64,000 bases of DNA, from contig JAMXBB010000009.1 in assembly GCA_024138015.1 (NCBI GenBank), positions 10,287,661-10,351,660 of the forward strand, in the 5' to 3' direction. Of this stretch, positions 24,630 through 38,289 are shown piece by piece. The DNA is from Lumnitzera littorea (lineage: Eukaryota > Streptophyta > Magnoliopsida > Myrtales > Combretaceae). A program made the translations under genes and the position numbers. Below the pieces are notes generated by a model that was not told the DNA's origin, did no database searches, and saw only the letters and a program-made list of their open reading frames with translations. How positions within the stretch are numbered: position 1 is the stretch's first letter; every line of letters begins with the position of its first letter.

Positions 24630-27581
24630 GGTTATATTAATATCGCTACTCAACTTAGTTTTTGTAAGCTGGCATTAATATGTAATTGACTATTTTAGAT
24701 GATCTACCTATTCAAATCAATTGTTGCTCAACTTTATACTGGTTATATAAAACATGTATATATTCAACGGTGTCAAAAATACTGTATGAAATTTGCAAGA
24801 AAGTTCAATTTATTGCCTAATCTTTTAGCATGTAGAATGTATGACCCAATCGGAAGTTTGTGTGTCCATTTTGTTACATGTGAAAAATTAGTCAATGTTT
24901 GTTTATATAGTTAGCATTTCAATCCAATCACACAACAGCAGATGCTCTTGGTGTCATCAAACGCTCGCGAAATGTCGTCAATGCCAACATGGAAAGTTGG
25001 GTAGTGTTCTTAACAAGTTGGAAAGTTTCTTTCTTCTTTTTCCACCACTTTTGCCAAATTATAATCCTAATTCTAATGGATTGAAAATCAAATCTTTTCT
25101 TATCTATTTACAATTAAAATGATCTAATGCTCAAGAAATCAATAGAGCAACAGCATTACAGCTCTCACGCATGGCATTAATCAACAAGAAGGAAAAAAGA
25201 AAGTAAGGAGGAAACAAATTGGAGTAGATTGAATCGAAACTAAATGCATGCCAATTGAGAAAGATAATCTTTAAAACTCTTAGGAAAGAAATTAATATAG
25301 GACACTAAGGTCCTACGATGTTAACATTTACTTCTTCTGCCATGTCATCGATTTCCCTAGAAAGTATTGCTAAATTCTTGGCTTAGTTGAGCTTGGGTCT
25401 AGTAGATTCGTGCGTCCATGTATGTGAGATTTACGAAAGAAAACAAAAACTTTGGATCATCAGAGATGTCATCAAATTAGTAATTTACACAAGGATGAGA
25501 ATAAAAGTTATAGTGTATTAAAAGCTTAAGGGTAGGCACATTTATTAGTGGGTTGTGTAACCTGTCATCCACTACTTTGAATAGATTTTTTTAACAAAAA
25601 AAAAAAAAAGAGAAAGAAAAAAAATTATTAAAAAGCTGACTAGTTAAAAGATGGGTCCCACAACTTGTTAAGTTTTTAAATTTTCCTTACAACTCATACA
25701 TCGGTAATAGTCATTATATTACAATTTTTTTTTTCTTTTTCATACAGCCAAGTGAATGGATAGCTATGAAAATCAACTGTCGCCATAACATGTGCCAATT
25801 TATTTTAGCTAAGTAATTGGAATATTTAACCCTCAAATGGAGTCGAGGAAATCCATCTTTGGCACGTTAATAATATCCCTCGCAAGCGCACTTCTTCAAG
25901 CCATACCAATGACCGGCTCATAAAGCTCATGATTATGGCCACAATACACTAGTATCAAATCATGGTATAATCCTTGCCTCTAATGCAAGACATCTTCGTC
26001 ATTATAGTTCGATTATACTAAATTATCATTGGAGCGACTAGTCACACTATTATAGTACTAATCGCAACGGTCATGTTCAATCGCCATCAAACTAGGGCTT
26101 CCATGTGTTAACTCATAAAGATCCAGTGTTAACGGCCTAAAGTCAATATTACAAGACTTTCAAGCGTACCACTAGGCCATTCTCTGTTAACTTTTATCAT
26201 ACGACGAGACTTCATCATTAATGTTGCCTGTATCTGTTATGTATAATTATGTATGATCTAAAACAAGTTTGGCCATTGTAGAATCAAAATTCAAAATAGG
26301 AGAATTTGATAGTGATAAAGATAAGAGTAAGAGAAAGGTTATTTATTGATTCATAATTCGGAGATTGATAAAATAAAGTTTTGTTTGGATTATCTTTTTT
26401 TTTTTTATATATTATTTGTATTTGATCGGTGTCTATTTGAAATTTTGGTGTTTAAAAATCTTTCTTCCATATCTTATCTATATTTTTTTATAATTGTGAT
26501 GAAGATGATAATTAAAATATCAGAATTAAAAAATGAAAATTCAAGTATATTTAAGAGAAAGGATTTAAAAATATATATTTTATATATTAAAAATAATTAT
26601 TTCAATTGGTATTTTTTAAAAAATATATTTCCATTTTTTTGTGTCTTTTATTTCAAGGATAATTATAAATATATGCTCTAAATTATTCATTAATGTTCCT
26701 AAACTTCTAAAGTGTGGTTGCACATTTTCTAACTTTCGAATATACATAAATAATCCTTGAACCATCTCTAAAGCCTTAATGGCATATTTGCTTGACTTTG
26801 TAAGAGTAATAGAAAAATCATTTGTTCCCTATGGATCTTTTCTAATTTATTCCTACATTTAGTTGATGGAATAGTTATGTCACAAATTTGGTATTGCAGT
26901 GAAATAAGGAATTGCAATACAGTACCAAGGGTGTAACTATTTTTTTTTTTCATTATATCTCCATATCTATCTTTAAGATGTCAAAGGAATCGTAAGAAAT
27001 AACTATTATTTTGTTATTATATTTCTCACATATTACTTAATTCTTACCTTTTTTTTTTTTTTTTTTTGTAAATTAAACATGCACGTCATAAAAGCTATGG
27101 GATTCTCACATGAAATTGTACATTAGAAGTTTATGTGAATATTGTAATTTGTCCTTTGCTATATTCATGTTTTATATCTAATGGTGATTTCTATTTTATT
27201 AAGTCAACCTTAATTCTATAGGGGTTTATGAATGGCGCCTCCCCTTTACTTGTGAAGTGATTTATAGAATTCTATGAGTAAAAATTAGTTGGTGCTAGTT
27301 TGAAGGTCTATGAAAGACCCTAAACAAGAGTATCTTGCATATTTCCTCATAATCTCTCCATTTGAAGAGACATGTGGCGGTTATAATTTATAAATATTTT
27401 CTTTGCTCAACTTAACATTTCCCTTATTACTCCTTATAGAAGACTATTCTAGTAATTGGATTTATAGCCTAATTTAATGTTTTGAATTGTTTTCTTGGCA
27501 TAGTTGTAGGTTTTGGAAACTTGGGCCTAATTTTAAGAATGACCTAGTTTGATAAACTTGGAACAGGATTGTTGAACCAGT
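24630..27581. other. Intergenic, gene-less
   Basis: No gene is supported. Bases 25830-26240 are more balanced in composition and could be a worn gene or transposon remnant, but I recognise no domain on either strand. The open frame at 26346-26681 is extremely A/T-rich and low in complexity and is not credible as a gene. Poly-T/A runs occur at 26396, 26940 and 27050. Confidence 0.45.
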
Positions 27582-27893
27582 TCACTCAATCATGACCTCA
27601 TTCGGTTTTCTTACACTTGAAAAGTAAGCTCAAGAAAGGTCTTTTGAGCCCTAGTGGGCTTCTTAAGCGTTAAGAGCTTATTTTAAAGCATTAAACTTGT
27701 TTTATCTTTCAAGATGGGCTAAGCTTCACCAAACCCATCACCAAGCTTAGTAGACTAAAAACAAAGATCCCTAGATTGATTCATTTACTTATGACCTTGC
27801 TTAGTTTTTTTCACACGTGAAAAGTAGGATCAAAAGAGGTCTTTTGAGCCTTATTGGCTTCTTAAGTGTTAAGAGTTTCTTTTAAAGCCTTAC
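27582..27893. repeat. 199-bp tandem duplication, second unit split by the gypsy element
   Basis: Unit 1 is about 27582-27780. Unit 2 starts about 199 bp later ('tgaccttgcttag' near 27792 against 'tgacctcattcgg' near 27593). It is cut at 27893 and resumes at about 40243 with 'gcttattc', then 'agatgggctaagcttc', as in unit 1 near 27711. Because unit 1 is uninterrupted it serves as the empty site for the gypsy insertion. Confidence 0.8.
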
Positions 27894-27978
27894 TGATAGG
27901 AATTAGGCCTTTGAACCAATCACTTGTAGCTAAGCTAGAGGACTCTAAGGATTTGTATGAAAAATACTAGCTTAAAAC

Positions 27979-30777
27979 TGTAAGCCCTAAATATAAGTCT
28001 TGTAATCGTAAAATCGAACTTAGTACGTAAAGTTTAGAGTAATCGATTAAACGATTTGATCGAAACTAAATTACAAAACAAAGTTAGAAATATTAATAAA
28101 AGCGACCTTATAAGTTTGAATTTAAGAAAATAAGTAATAAAATGATAGAATATTATAAAATTTTTAAATTTTAAGTATATTATCCGTTATTTATCGAAAA
28201 TATGTAAAATGCATTTCAATAACTAAGAAATCGTTAGAGATAAATTATATGAACACTAAAAATCATAGAATAACATAAATAATATTTAATAGTATTTACT
28301 TATACTCCATATGTATTCACATATAAGTAAAAATACACAAAATTATCTAAAATGCTAGAAAAATTGCCAAACAATTAAAGAAAACTATAAAAAAATCAAG
28401 GAAAAATAAGAGAAGTAGAGAACAATCTAGATTTAAGTCATGGCAGCTGGGGAAAGAAGAAAAAAAAAATGTAGCTAATTAAATTCATTTATTTAGAAAG
28501 GCAAATGGAAGTGGATAATGTATATGTTTAGTTAAAATTAATGCACCAAAATTTTTTTAAAGCTCTATAAATAGCCCAAATTTTATAGGAGCTCAGTTGG
28601 TCTGTTTAGAATTGTAGAAAAATGAGATGGTTGAAAATTTGAAAGAAAATTTCAAAAATCTATGCAATTAGGCTAAACCCACACAACACCATCACCTAGA
28701 ATGAACTACTACCACCACCACACTCCAAACCCTATGCCTGGACTGACCAATACACTCTGAACCTATGCTGGTGACTGGAAGCCCAAGAAACCGGTGAGTC
28801 TAATTCTCCAACCAATTTTACAAAAATTATTAAAATTATTAGTTATATCTAGAATATTATAAATTTTATTATTTTGATGTTTTATTGTATGTAAATTTAG
28901 GGAAAAATAGTAATTATATTTAATTACATCTGTAGATATAAGGTGTTTAAGAAACCGAGTAAAACCGAACATGTTTTGATTTAGAAATAAATAGGCTTAG
29001 GAGTATAGTTTTGGACTTAAATTTTTTCTATAGATTACCTAAGCAATATAAAACAGTGATATGAAACCATTTTTTAAAAATTAATTTTTGTTAATTTCTA
29101 ATGTGGTAGCATAATTATAGCACTTGGAGTATTAAATGCAATTATCATGGGAATTATGTAATAAATATAAGATTATTTGATAATATGTGCAATTGGAATT
29201 ATGGAAATTATAAAATATTGAGTTAAATTGGCTAATATAATGATAATATTAAAATATATTAAATCTGGCATAAAACTTAATTTTAGGTAATTATAAGAAA
29301 AATATAAAATTTTCTCACATCGGGCGTAAATCCGATACACTAATATGAATTATAGTATATCGAATGAGCTAAAATACTAATTTAAGATTAAGTGTAATAT
29401 TTAGGATACTTGAGCCCGATGTGATTAAATTCACATTAGGGTTTGGAAGGAATTTTTAGGATTTACTTGTAGTTGAAACCGATTTAAAACTTTGAATCAG
29501 ATTCCAAAACCGAACCCTAAACTAATCTAGGAGGAATTAATAATAACTAATATGTATATACGAAGAATTGAACTAAATCATAACCTAAAATATACATATA
29601 TCATCAAGATATGAATACTAAAGAGTATATTTATATTATAGGACATACAGAGATGAGTCGACCTGCAACTAGTTAAGTGAACGATCAAGGATTTTAAGTA
29701 AGTTAGGTTTAATACTTCATTGTGCTTTGGAGTACTATTTTAGAGCATTCGGATGCTTAGGATTGTGTATGATTCTAATTGTAAGTAGTTTTATGCATGT
29801 GCCTGCATATTTGATTTCGTGTTGAAATCTGTGTTGTGTTTAATAATTATTATGATTGGATTGATGTAGAATTGTCCAATCACCTTAAATCGAATCTAAT
29901 CCTAATTGACCTAAATACCCTAATTTGACATGCGTTGCAATCTTTTAGGGGATCATTAGGGTTCTCTAATCAAATATTGATACTTTCAAAAAGGATAGCG
30001 CTAGATAATATAATAGTCTTTTCCTTATTCTTAACCAAACTAAGTGACAGGAGAGAAGATTGCGATGAGGATGAGGGCATTAGTTTGAAGGATAGTCTTA
30101 AGAGGAGTAGTATCTCCATTGCATAAATTTGGGTTTGGTTGTAAGTTGTTGCATTAACGAAAACTCCTTAACCTAGATTAGAGCAGGTAAAATTACTCTG
30201 ATTTCATAATGGACTGGACTACGTTGTGTGATAACACTTGGTTGTTGCATTGCATATAATTCATTATTTGATAACCCTATTTGTGCTTGTATACTTTCAT
30301 AAATCTCTAATTCAACTTATTGAATTGTAGTTATTTATACCTATATAGATTCTTTTATAAGTTTTAACTTCTAATTACTATGCCACAATACAATTATCAA
30401 GAGGTTAGTTCTCTTTTGAATCCATGGAGAGTGAAGATCAAATGGCTATATGATTGAGTCTTTTAAATGTCTTAGCAATACTTTAGGTATATGAACTGAT
30501 GTATGATATGTAATTTAGCAAACTGTTGTAATATATAGAATCTCTTAGGAATTCTACGATAATATGAATGTAATTATATATATATATATATAAATGATAG
30601 TTCTAACTTTTTATGTAAATTTTAGTTTAAATCTTAATTGAACTGTTTACTTCAAAGTGAGGAGTCGTCGATGCTTTATGTAAATCATATCTATAATAAA
30701 TGCTATAAAATCAGTTACTGTCATAGGTTGGTTTATACGGCGAGATTTATGCGATCGTGAGACTTCGGGGTGTAACA
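27979..30777 (+). mobile_element. Solo LTR, 3-kb family, copy C (2799 bp), inside the gypsy 5' LTR
   Basis: Begins TGTAAGCCCTAAAT and ends GGGGTGTAACA. Flanking bases aaaac (27974-27978) and gaaac (30778-30782) are a target duplication with one change, and the uninterrupted 3' LTR reads aaaac there. It has the same internal landmarks as the other copies ('cgaaaatatgtaaaatgcat', 'tataaatag', 'actgtttacttcaaagtgag'). No coding region. An AT microsatellite lies at 30575-30592. Confidence 0.9.
28566..28573 (+). promoter_or_regulatory. TATA box of solo LTR copy C
   Basis: TATAAATA lies about 588 bp from the LTR start, matching the position in copy D (41303). It is the likely U3 promoter of the element. 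Confidence 0.6.
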
Positions 30778-31537
30778 GAAACCAAAGCCAAGACGGGGAT
30801 CCCTATGCTAAACCGATCTCCTACCAACCTATCTGTCAAATCCTTACATGTGTCAGACATGCTCCTACTTAACAACAAAGTCATATTCCAAAAAAACAAC
30901 CCAAGACTAGCCAAACCCAGCTCCCAACTGACTACGGGTGTCTGAGTCTAATTCGATTGACTTCTTTACCGGATTGATTGGCTCTTGAACTAATCTAGAT
31001 CAAGTCAGCCTTTAACTACAAACGTTATTTTGCTTCTACTTACTTTATATCATATTTCTCTCATCCAACCACGAAGCGACATGTGTCTTCTAACATAATA
31101 TTCCAAAATGATTCTATCTTTTCTATACTAAATATTCTTTACTCCTTTTAGTATATTTTATGTAACCTGATTATAGAATATCTTTTAATATTTTCATACA
31201 TGTAAAGTGATCTTAGTGGATGGGTATATAAACCCCCACTTTCTTGTATGCAGACAATCAACTAATTAATACAAAATTATTTACATTGAGCAACCTTAGT
31301 GTTCTCATTATCATTTAGCTCTTATCTATTCCCTTTAGTAAGGAGTAATAGCGAGTAATCTTTCAGTTTAGACCGGTATGTCATATCCAATGGATTATAA
31401 GCCAAGCAGGATCAAGCGGTGTATTATATCCATTCAGTAACTACCTGGACTTTACTAATTTTTTCCCTGTTTGTTTTCGGTTTGTTTCATCGTGGTGCTT
31501 CTCTTTATGTTTGACTCCAGAGACGCATCAGCTTGGT

Positions 31538-31549
31538 TGGTATTAAAAC
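31538..31549 (+). other. Degenerate primer-binding site (initiator tRNA-Met type)
   Basis: Just after the 5' LTR the sequence TGGTATTAAAAC differs from the usual plant initiator-tRNA-Met primer site TGGTATCAGAGC by three transitions. Confidence 0.6.
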
Positions 31550-31762
31550 ACAGTTCCATAAGGGAGTATATGAAGTTACAGTGAAGTTTGGGTTTACCTT
31601 ACTGTTAGTAGCTGCTATGGTGTGTTTGTATGTAAGTGTAGTTTCATTATTACTCTGTTTTTCATTATGAAAACAAAGCAAGTCCATTATTATTCTATTC
31701 GAGTAATTATTGGTAATCGAAGTTGTTAGTAAGTTATTAATCTATCCAAGACATATTGTACC

Positions 31763-33130
31763 ATGTCAGATTTGAGTGTTCAGGGTGTTATTAGTGATCA
31801 GAGTAGTAGTGTTCAACTTGGTCATGGTCCTAATGGTAGTAACACCTTAAGGTCGGTTGATGACAAACTTGACAAACTGACTAACCTTGTTGAGAGTTTA
31901 ATCACAGCAATGTAAGTTAACAAACAACAACCTCATGGTATACAGGATCATAACCTATAAGAAAATGCCCTTGAGAGACACCATGGCTAGCATAATCAAA
32001 CTAATTGCCCAGTTTGACTGCAGCGAGTTGGAGAAGTAACAAATCGAGCTGTTAGATGAAGAACGGAGTTGGAGGAGATTGAGGAAGATGATGAGGAGTT
32101 GGATGTTGAAGAGTTTGGGAAGAAAGAACAAGAAGCTAACTATTACCAAACGTAGGGACAACGACGTCAAGTCCCTTGAGGGTTAGACAATGTTAAGATT
32201 CAATTCCCGCCCTTCAGTAGAAGTAGAGATGCAGATGAATATTTAGAGTGGGAAGAGAAGGTCGAGAAAGTGTTTGAATGTTATGAGTATACAGACTCTG
32301 TTAAGGTATGACTTGCTATACTAGAGTTTACTGGGTATGCCACAATGTAGTGGAAAAATTTGAATGTAGCAAGAACAAGATATAGAAGGCAATGTGTTAG
32401 AACCTAGGATGAGATGAAAAGGTTATTTGGATGTAGATTTATACCTAAGACCTACTTATAAGATACATTTGTAAAGTTGTAGGAGCTTCGCCAAGGAAGC
32501 CAACCTATTAATGACTATGTCAGAGAGTTTTGGATGCTTATGATCCAGGATGACACAAAAGAACCCAAGGTTCGCACTATGTCGAGGTTCATCTCTACAC
32601 TTCGATATGAAATTTGCCACATCGTGCAGGTATAGAGGTATTATACCTTAGAAGAGGCGATGGAGATAGCATAGAGGGTAAAAAAATAAGGAAGGAGGGC
32701 TCCAAGTTGACTTAGGTCGACCTTGTCTCGACTAGTTTCGTGTTAACCTATTCAAGCTGAGCCAAAGAGGCCATATAGGGCCAAGGATAGGAATAACTAA
32801 TCTTATAACAGTTGAGCAAGCTAGCAGGGACGAGCCGTTCAGCCAGGTCGAGTTGCGATTAAGCTGACCCAGAGGATATACAAGAAAAGGTAGACCTCTG
32901 GATGAAAGACTAGCAAAGTGAATTGCTTTAAATGCTTAAGCTTCGGACATATGGCCATTGAGTGTTCGGACTGACACGTTATGGTGCTCTGAGGAGATGT
33001 AATGGACAACATCAATGAGAGTGAGCCTGAACCTGAGCCTGAGAAAGAAGAGGATGGTGGAAAACCCAAAGCCAAAGAGGAAAAGGAGACTTATGTCTGT
33101 ACTAGCCAAGGAGAAGTGATGACCCTAGTC
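31763..33130 (+). pseudogene. gag remnant of the gypsy element
   Basis: An ATG at 31763 opens a short frame of 50 codons. After that the capsid-like region is recognisable but broken by several in-frame stops, for example TGA at 32309-32311, and by frame changes. A retroviral-type zinc knuckle with C-x2-C-x4-H-x4-C spacing is visible at 32924-32965, followed by a Glu-rich tail. The residues fit a plant Ty3/gypsy Gag, which would coat the element's RNA in cytoplasmic particles. It is not functional. Confidence 0.8.
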
Positions 33131-33312
33131 TTGAGATGAGTACTAAGTTCTTTACCGAACTTTAAGAAAGACTAAAGGAAAAATCTGTTCCATACCAAGT
33201 GTACTGTCAAAGGCCAGTTGTGCATGATCATTGTAGATAAGGGAAGTCGTACTAATATCGTTGTACAGTCCTTTGTATAAAGGCTGGGTATGCCGACCTC
33301 AAAGCATCCCCA
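33131..33312 (+). pseudogene. Protease remnant of the gypsy element, cut by a solo LTR
   Basis: A retropepsin-like core is visible. At the active site the usual Asp-Ser/Thr-Gly reads Asp-Lys-Gly (33236-33244), so catalysis would be lost. A stop follows soon after. The frame is then interrupted at 33312 by solo LTR copy B and continues at about 36384. Confidence 0.65.
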
Positions 33313-36300
33313 TGTCATGCCTTGAAGTAACAGAGTCATAATAGCCCCACCGTGCAAACCATTCTAAAATAGAAGTTGGCTTTACAACCGCTGTTCTAGA
33401 CCTGATCTATGCAATGCGTTTACAACTAACCCTCTTTGAAGTAAATAGTTCGTAATTTAAATAAGTCATTTACCTAAGAAAGTAAGAAAATATATATATA
33501 TATACATTAGAATTCAATTATTACAATTAACGTTTACAACGTTTTATCGAAATCTATTTCCTAGTTAATACATTATTCAGAAATGAAAAAAATTTAAAAT
33601 AAGAACTTAGACCTTAAAAATATATGTCTGTTCTTCAAATATTTTTCCTTACTCCCCAAGATCCAATAGTTGCTAGCTTTAAGGTAATTGTAAGCCGCCT
33701 CTTAGCCAGCATCTGCAATGACGTCTATAGGGATATGGGCAACCATAGCTCAATAAGTCGGGATGAAGGACTTAAAACTATACTACAAACACAAACAAAG
33801 TTATCAATTAACTTATTAGATCCAATGCATGTTTAAGCAAATGTCATCTGATGACATTATCTGGCCCATCGTGAGATTAGAGAAATTACACTTGCTCTAA
33901 TCCGACTTGAAGAGTTGCTATTAATGCAACAGTTCACAACTAAACCCCTTATGCAATGGAGACATCACTCCTCTTATAACTACCTTCGAACCATTGACTT
34001 CACCCTTGTTATAACTTTCTCACCTATTACTTAGTTCGATTAAGGATGAAAAAGGGACCCATTATGCTATCCAGTGCTATCTCTTTTGAAGGGGTCGGTA
34101 TTTAGCTAGAGAATCTTAAGTTTTACCTAATAAGTTGCTATGTAGGTCCGATTTATGATTATAAGTTGTATATTTGATTAGGTTCAGTTTAGAGTGATCA
34201 ATCATTTCATACAAGTTATACAATATAAGTCAAGTAGCAAATCAAAATCATATCATTAGCTCAGAACAAGCACAATTTCGTACAATTTCAAGCCTCCAAA
34301 ATATATCATTATATTAATCCTAACTTACCTAGACTCCTTACTCACTTACTCGAGGTCCGAATTGCTCAAGTCATCGTCGATCATCTCTATAATACAAACG
34401 TGGTTTCAATTTTTCATATAACTATTATAGATTGGTTTCATCCTATAACGCTTATTGTTATCTTTTGTTTAGGGTTTAATATACTTAATTATCTAGGTTT
34501 TTAAGTCTTTTACAATTCTTCTTGAATCATGTTAAGTTCTATTTCAATTTTCGTATTGATTTCTAAATTAGGTTTTTAACTTAATTTTTGGTTAGAATTT
34601 ATATGTATACTCTAAGAAATCATTCTGACACATAATGTGAAATTAATCGCATCATCTTCAGATATCCTAAATATTGTTTTTAATCTCTAACTAGTATTCT
34701 AGTCCGTGTAGTACTTCCAAATCCTAATTTAATTACCGAATTCACTTTCGTTATGAGAAAATCTTATATTTTTCATATAATTACCCTAATTTAAGTTTCC
34801 TATCAGATTTATTATATATTCCTATTATTATCATAATATAAATCCTAACCAATATTTTCCTAATTATTAATTTCTCATACTTACATATTACACATTATCA
34901 CCTTAAGTGTACATAATGTACACATCTAATATTTCCATCACTTCAAATATCATCTCCTAACATCAAATAACATTCCAAATATCTAAATTCATCTCAAATC
35001 AAGTTTTGAACCTAATTATCCTAAATTACCAAATTAACTTAAAATTTATCATTTTTACCTATTACATATTTACTGCATAATATGCTAAAAATGACATCTA
35101 ACACTCCAAATGCTACAAAGAACATACTCCATCAGATTTCAACATCTTAAAACATATAATTGTGCATCAAATAAGTAATTATTCATTTAATTACTTAATT
35201 AACCCTAAATTATCTATTTTATGCATCATTTTAAGGCCTAAAAATTATCTAAAAATTTTGAATATTAATTTTTGAAAAAGGGCTTTGTGCCATTGTTATA
35301 TATCACCTAAGTTATTTACACAAAAATTTTGGGCTTAAAACTACACTCCTAAGGTCATTTATTTCTAATCCTAAACATGCTTAATTTTGCATGATTTCTT
35401 ATGGACTATATATCACAGCACATATTTTCATCAAAATAATATTTTTCCTAAAAACTAAATACAAAAATATTCTAGAATCACAAGTTTCATAATTTTCCAA
35501 CTAATTTTGATAATTTTAACAATTTAAGAAAAATCAGGACTTGTTAGAACTAATGGCTCCGGCCACCATCGATGGCCATGAGTATGTTGGCTCACCTGGG
35601 CGCTACTACCACTGTGTGGTGGTAGTGGCCATCTACTCTTAGTTGCTCGTCAGGTCTAGGTTTTCCTTAGAAGCCTCAATTGCATAGTTTTTTTGTGATT
35701 TTTTGTAAAACTCTCATTTTCTCTCAATTTTGCCTCTCTTTAATTTTCTAAACTTCCAAACATCCAAAATGAGGTTCTGAAAAATTTGGGGTATTTACAA
35801 AGATCTTGGGGAATAATTATGCATTAAATTGATTTGACAATTTTATCTCTTTTTTTTATTCTTACTTTCTATTTGTTGTAATTTGATTGGTTGCTTTTAT
35901 TTCTTCAATTTCATATTGCCACGCCTCAATTCTGGATTTTTCTCATTTTTCTTGATTTTTTCCTTAATTAATTATGAATTTTCTTTAATTATTTAACATT
36001 ATTTTGACACATTTCGCATATTTTAAGTAATTACATATATTTCTACCTACATGTAAATTCATATATAGTACAAATGAATATTCCTAAATATTATTTAGGT
36101 TATTTTATGATTTTTAGTGTGCATATAATTTATCTCTAGTGATTTGTTAATTATCGGAATGCATTTTACATATTTTCGATAAATAACGAATAATATACTT
36201 AAAATTTGAAAATTTTATCTTCTTTTATTTTATTATTTATTTTCTTAATTTTAAACTTACGAGATCATTTTTACTAATATTTTTTATTTTACTTTATAAT

Positions 36301-36378
36301 TTAGTTCGATTGGATCCTTTAGCCGATTGCTCTAAATTCTACGGATCAAATTTTGAGTAACTGATTGTAGGTCTTACA
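33313..36378 (-). mobile_element. Solo LTR, 3-kb family, copy B (3066 bp), inside gypsy pol
   Basis: Starts TGTCATGCCTTGAAG and ends GGTCTTACA on the plus strand, the same ends as copy A. Flanks are cccca (33308-33312) and ccctg (36379-36383), which agree at three of five bases, so the target duplication is weak. The insertion site is still secure because the pol reading continues from HPH before it to residues of the same domain after it. Homology to copy A is high across the whole length. The TATA region (near 35792) is mutated. No coding region. Confidence 0.87.
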
Positions 36379-38150
36379 CCCTGACCTTACAAGTTGCATT
36401 GACTTCATGATAAGGGTGCTTTAAACGTAACTAAACAAGTGACCGTATCGTTCAGTATTCGAAATGTGTATAGGGATGAAATTGTATATGGTGTCATCCC
36501 TATAGGAGCTTTACATCTACTGCTTGGACAACTTTGGTTGTTCGACTGACGTATTCCTCACGATAGGTATAAGAACACATATATCTTTGTTAAGGATGAA
36601 AGGAAGGTTGTGTTGCAACCTATGACCCCATCCTAAGTAAATTAAACTTATAACCAGCTCACTCGAGCTAGTAAGAAGAAAGCCTTGGTAATGAGTTGAA
36701 GAAAGCTTCAAGCTGCTGAAGAAAGCTTCAAGCTGCTGAAGAACCTATGTTCCTATTAATTAGAAGATTATTGGAAATGAGAGATTTGGAAGATATTCTC
36801 GATGAATTCCGAAGCTTGCTAAATGAGTTTTTCGATTTGTTCCTTGAAAAATTGCTTTTAGTTCGAGGCATTAAGCATTGTATTGACTTGCAGCTAGGCA
36901 CCGTCCTGCCAAACTGACCTACATACAAGATGAACCTTAAGGAGGCTGTTGAACTGAAAAGACAGGTGGACAAACTTATAGAGCAAGGATATGTAAGGGA
37001 GACCATAAGCCCTTGTGCTATATCAGCTCTTCTCGTCCCTATGAAGGATGGAACATAGCGTTTGTGCATCAATAGCCGAGCAATAAACCAAATTATTGTC
37101 AAGTATAGATACCCGATACCAAGGCTTAATGACATGTTAGATGAGCTTCATGACGCTAAGATATTCTTGAAGATTGATTTGTGAAGTGGCTACTACCAAA
37201 TTCGCATAAGGCCGGGTGATGAATGGAAGACTGCCTTCAAGACTAAGCTTAGACTTTACGAATGGTTACCATTCGGATTTACTAATGTGTCGAGCACATT
37301 CATAAGATTGATGAACCATATAATGTGCCTTCTAAATGGAACGTGTGTGGTCATGTACTTTGATGACATATTCGTATATAATGTTGACTTGAACAACTAT
37401 ATTCAACATCTTTGTGAAGCATTTGACATTTTGCAAATTGAGAAGTTATATAGGAATGTGAAAAAGTGTACATTTTGCTACAAAGAGGTGATTTTCCTAG
37501 GGTTTGTAATGTTAAGGGAAGGACTCTGGGCAGATGAGGAGAAGATCCAAGCTGTTCTTGAGTGATTAACACCAAAGAATGTTACTAAGGTTCAAAGCTT
37601 TCATAGCTTAGCCTCTTTCTATAGGTGATTTATTAAAAACTTCAATACCATAGCTATCCCCCCGACCAAGCTAATAAAGAAGAATGAAGGGTTTAGGTGG
37701 AACGATCGAGCTAAGCAAAGCTTTAGGGAGATCAAGGAGAATCTCACCTCGACACTTGTCCTTTCATTACCAGATTTTGACAAACCCTTCGAATTGGAAT
37801 GCAATGCATCAAGAGTGGGAATTGGTATTGTTCTGATGTAGGAACGATGACACGTCGCCTACCACAGCGAGAAGTTTAGTAATCCTACCCTAAACTATTC
37901 TATATATGACAAAGTTACACTTTCTTTATTGAGTCCTTATTGTTTGGTAACATTATTTGCTGCCATAAAAGTTTGTTATTTATACAGATCATGAGTCTCT
38001 AAAGCATTTAAAGAGTCAGAATAAGCTTTTGAAGGGGCAACCCAAGTGGTTGAACTTTATGGAAGAGTTCTCGTACATTATCTGGCATAAAAAGAGAAGT
38101 GCAAATGTGATCGCCAACGCTTTGTTATAACAGCAAACTTTGCTGACCAC
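36379..38150 (+). pseudogene. Reverse transcriptase / RNase H remnant of the gypsy element
   Basis: After the solo LTR the end of the protease domain is followed by a linker and a reverse transcriptase. The YFDD catalytic motif is at 37356-37367, inside an open stretch at 37287-37565. An in-frame TGA at 37182-37184 lies where related enzymes have arginine, as expected from CGA to TGA decay. RNase H-like sequence follows at about 37770-38130, with further stops. The 12 bases 'gaagaaagcttc' and neighbours are duplicated near 36702-36740. It would have copied element RNA into DNA but is clearly dead. Confidence 0.85.
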
Positions 38151-38289
38151 TTTGCAAACAAAACTACTAGGATTCTCACTCATTACTAAGTAGTACACTC
38201 ATAATCCTCATTTTGGGCCTATCATAGAACAATGTAAGGATAGAATTGTTGTTAAGGGATATTATCTTAAGGAAGGCCATCTATTCAAG

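Larger units (their letters stand above)
27894..31530 (+). repeat. 5' LTR of the gypsy element, split by a solo LTR
   Basis: The LTR consists of 27894-27978 plus 30783-31530 (about 833 bp net). It begins TGATAGGAAT and ends GACGCATCA. The joined text matches the 3' LTR (39414-40242, about 829 bp) along its length. In the first 85 bases I count about 13 differences by eye, 12 of them transitions. Confidence 0.88.

Noticed and set aside
26346..26681. 111-aa open frame rich in Phe, Lys, Ile and Tyr
   Set aside because: Composition is that of random A/T-rich DNA. It is low in complexity and has no domain, splice context or conserved motif.
33313..36378. Solo LTR copy B as an intron or internal domain of the gypsy element
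   Set aside because: It has its own LTR ends in opposite orientation and three homologous copies elsewhere in the window, so it is a separate later insertion.
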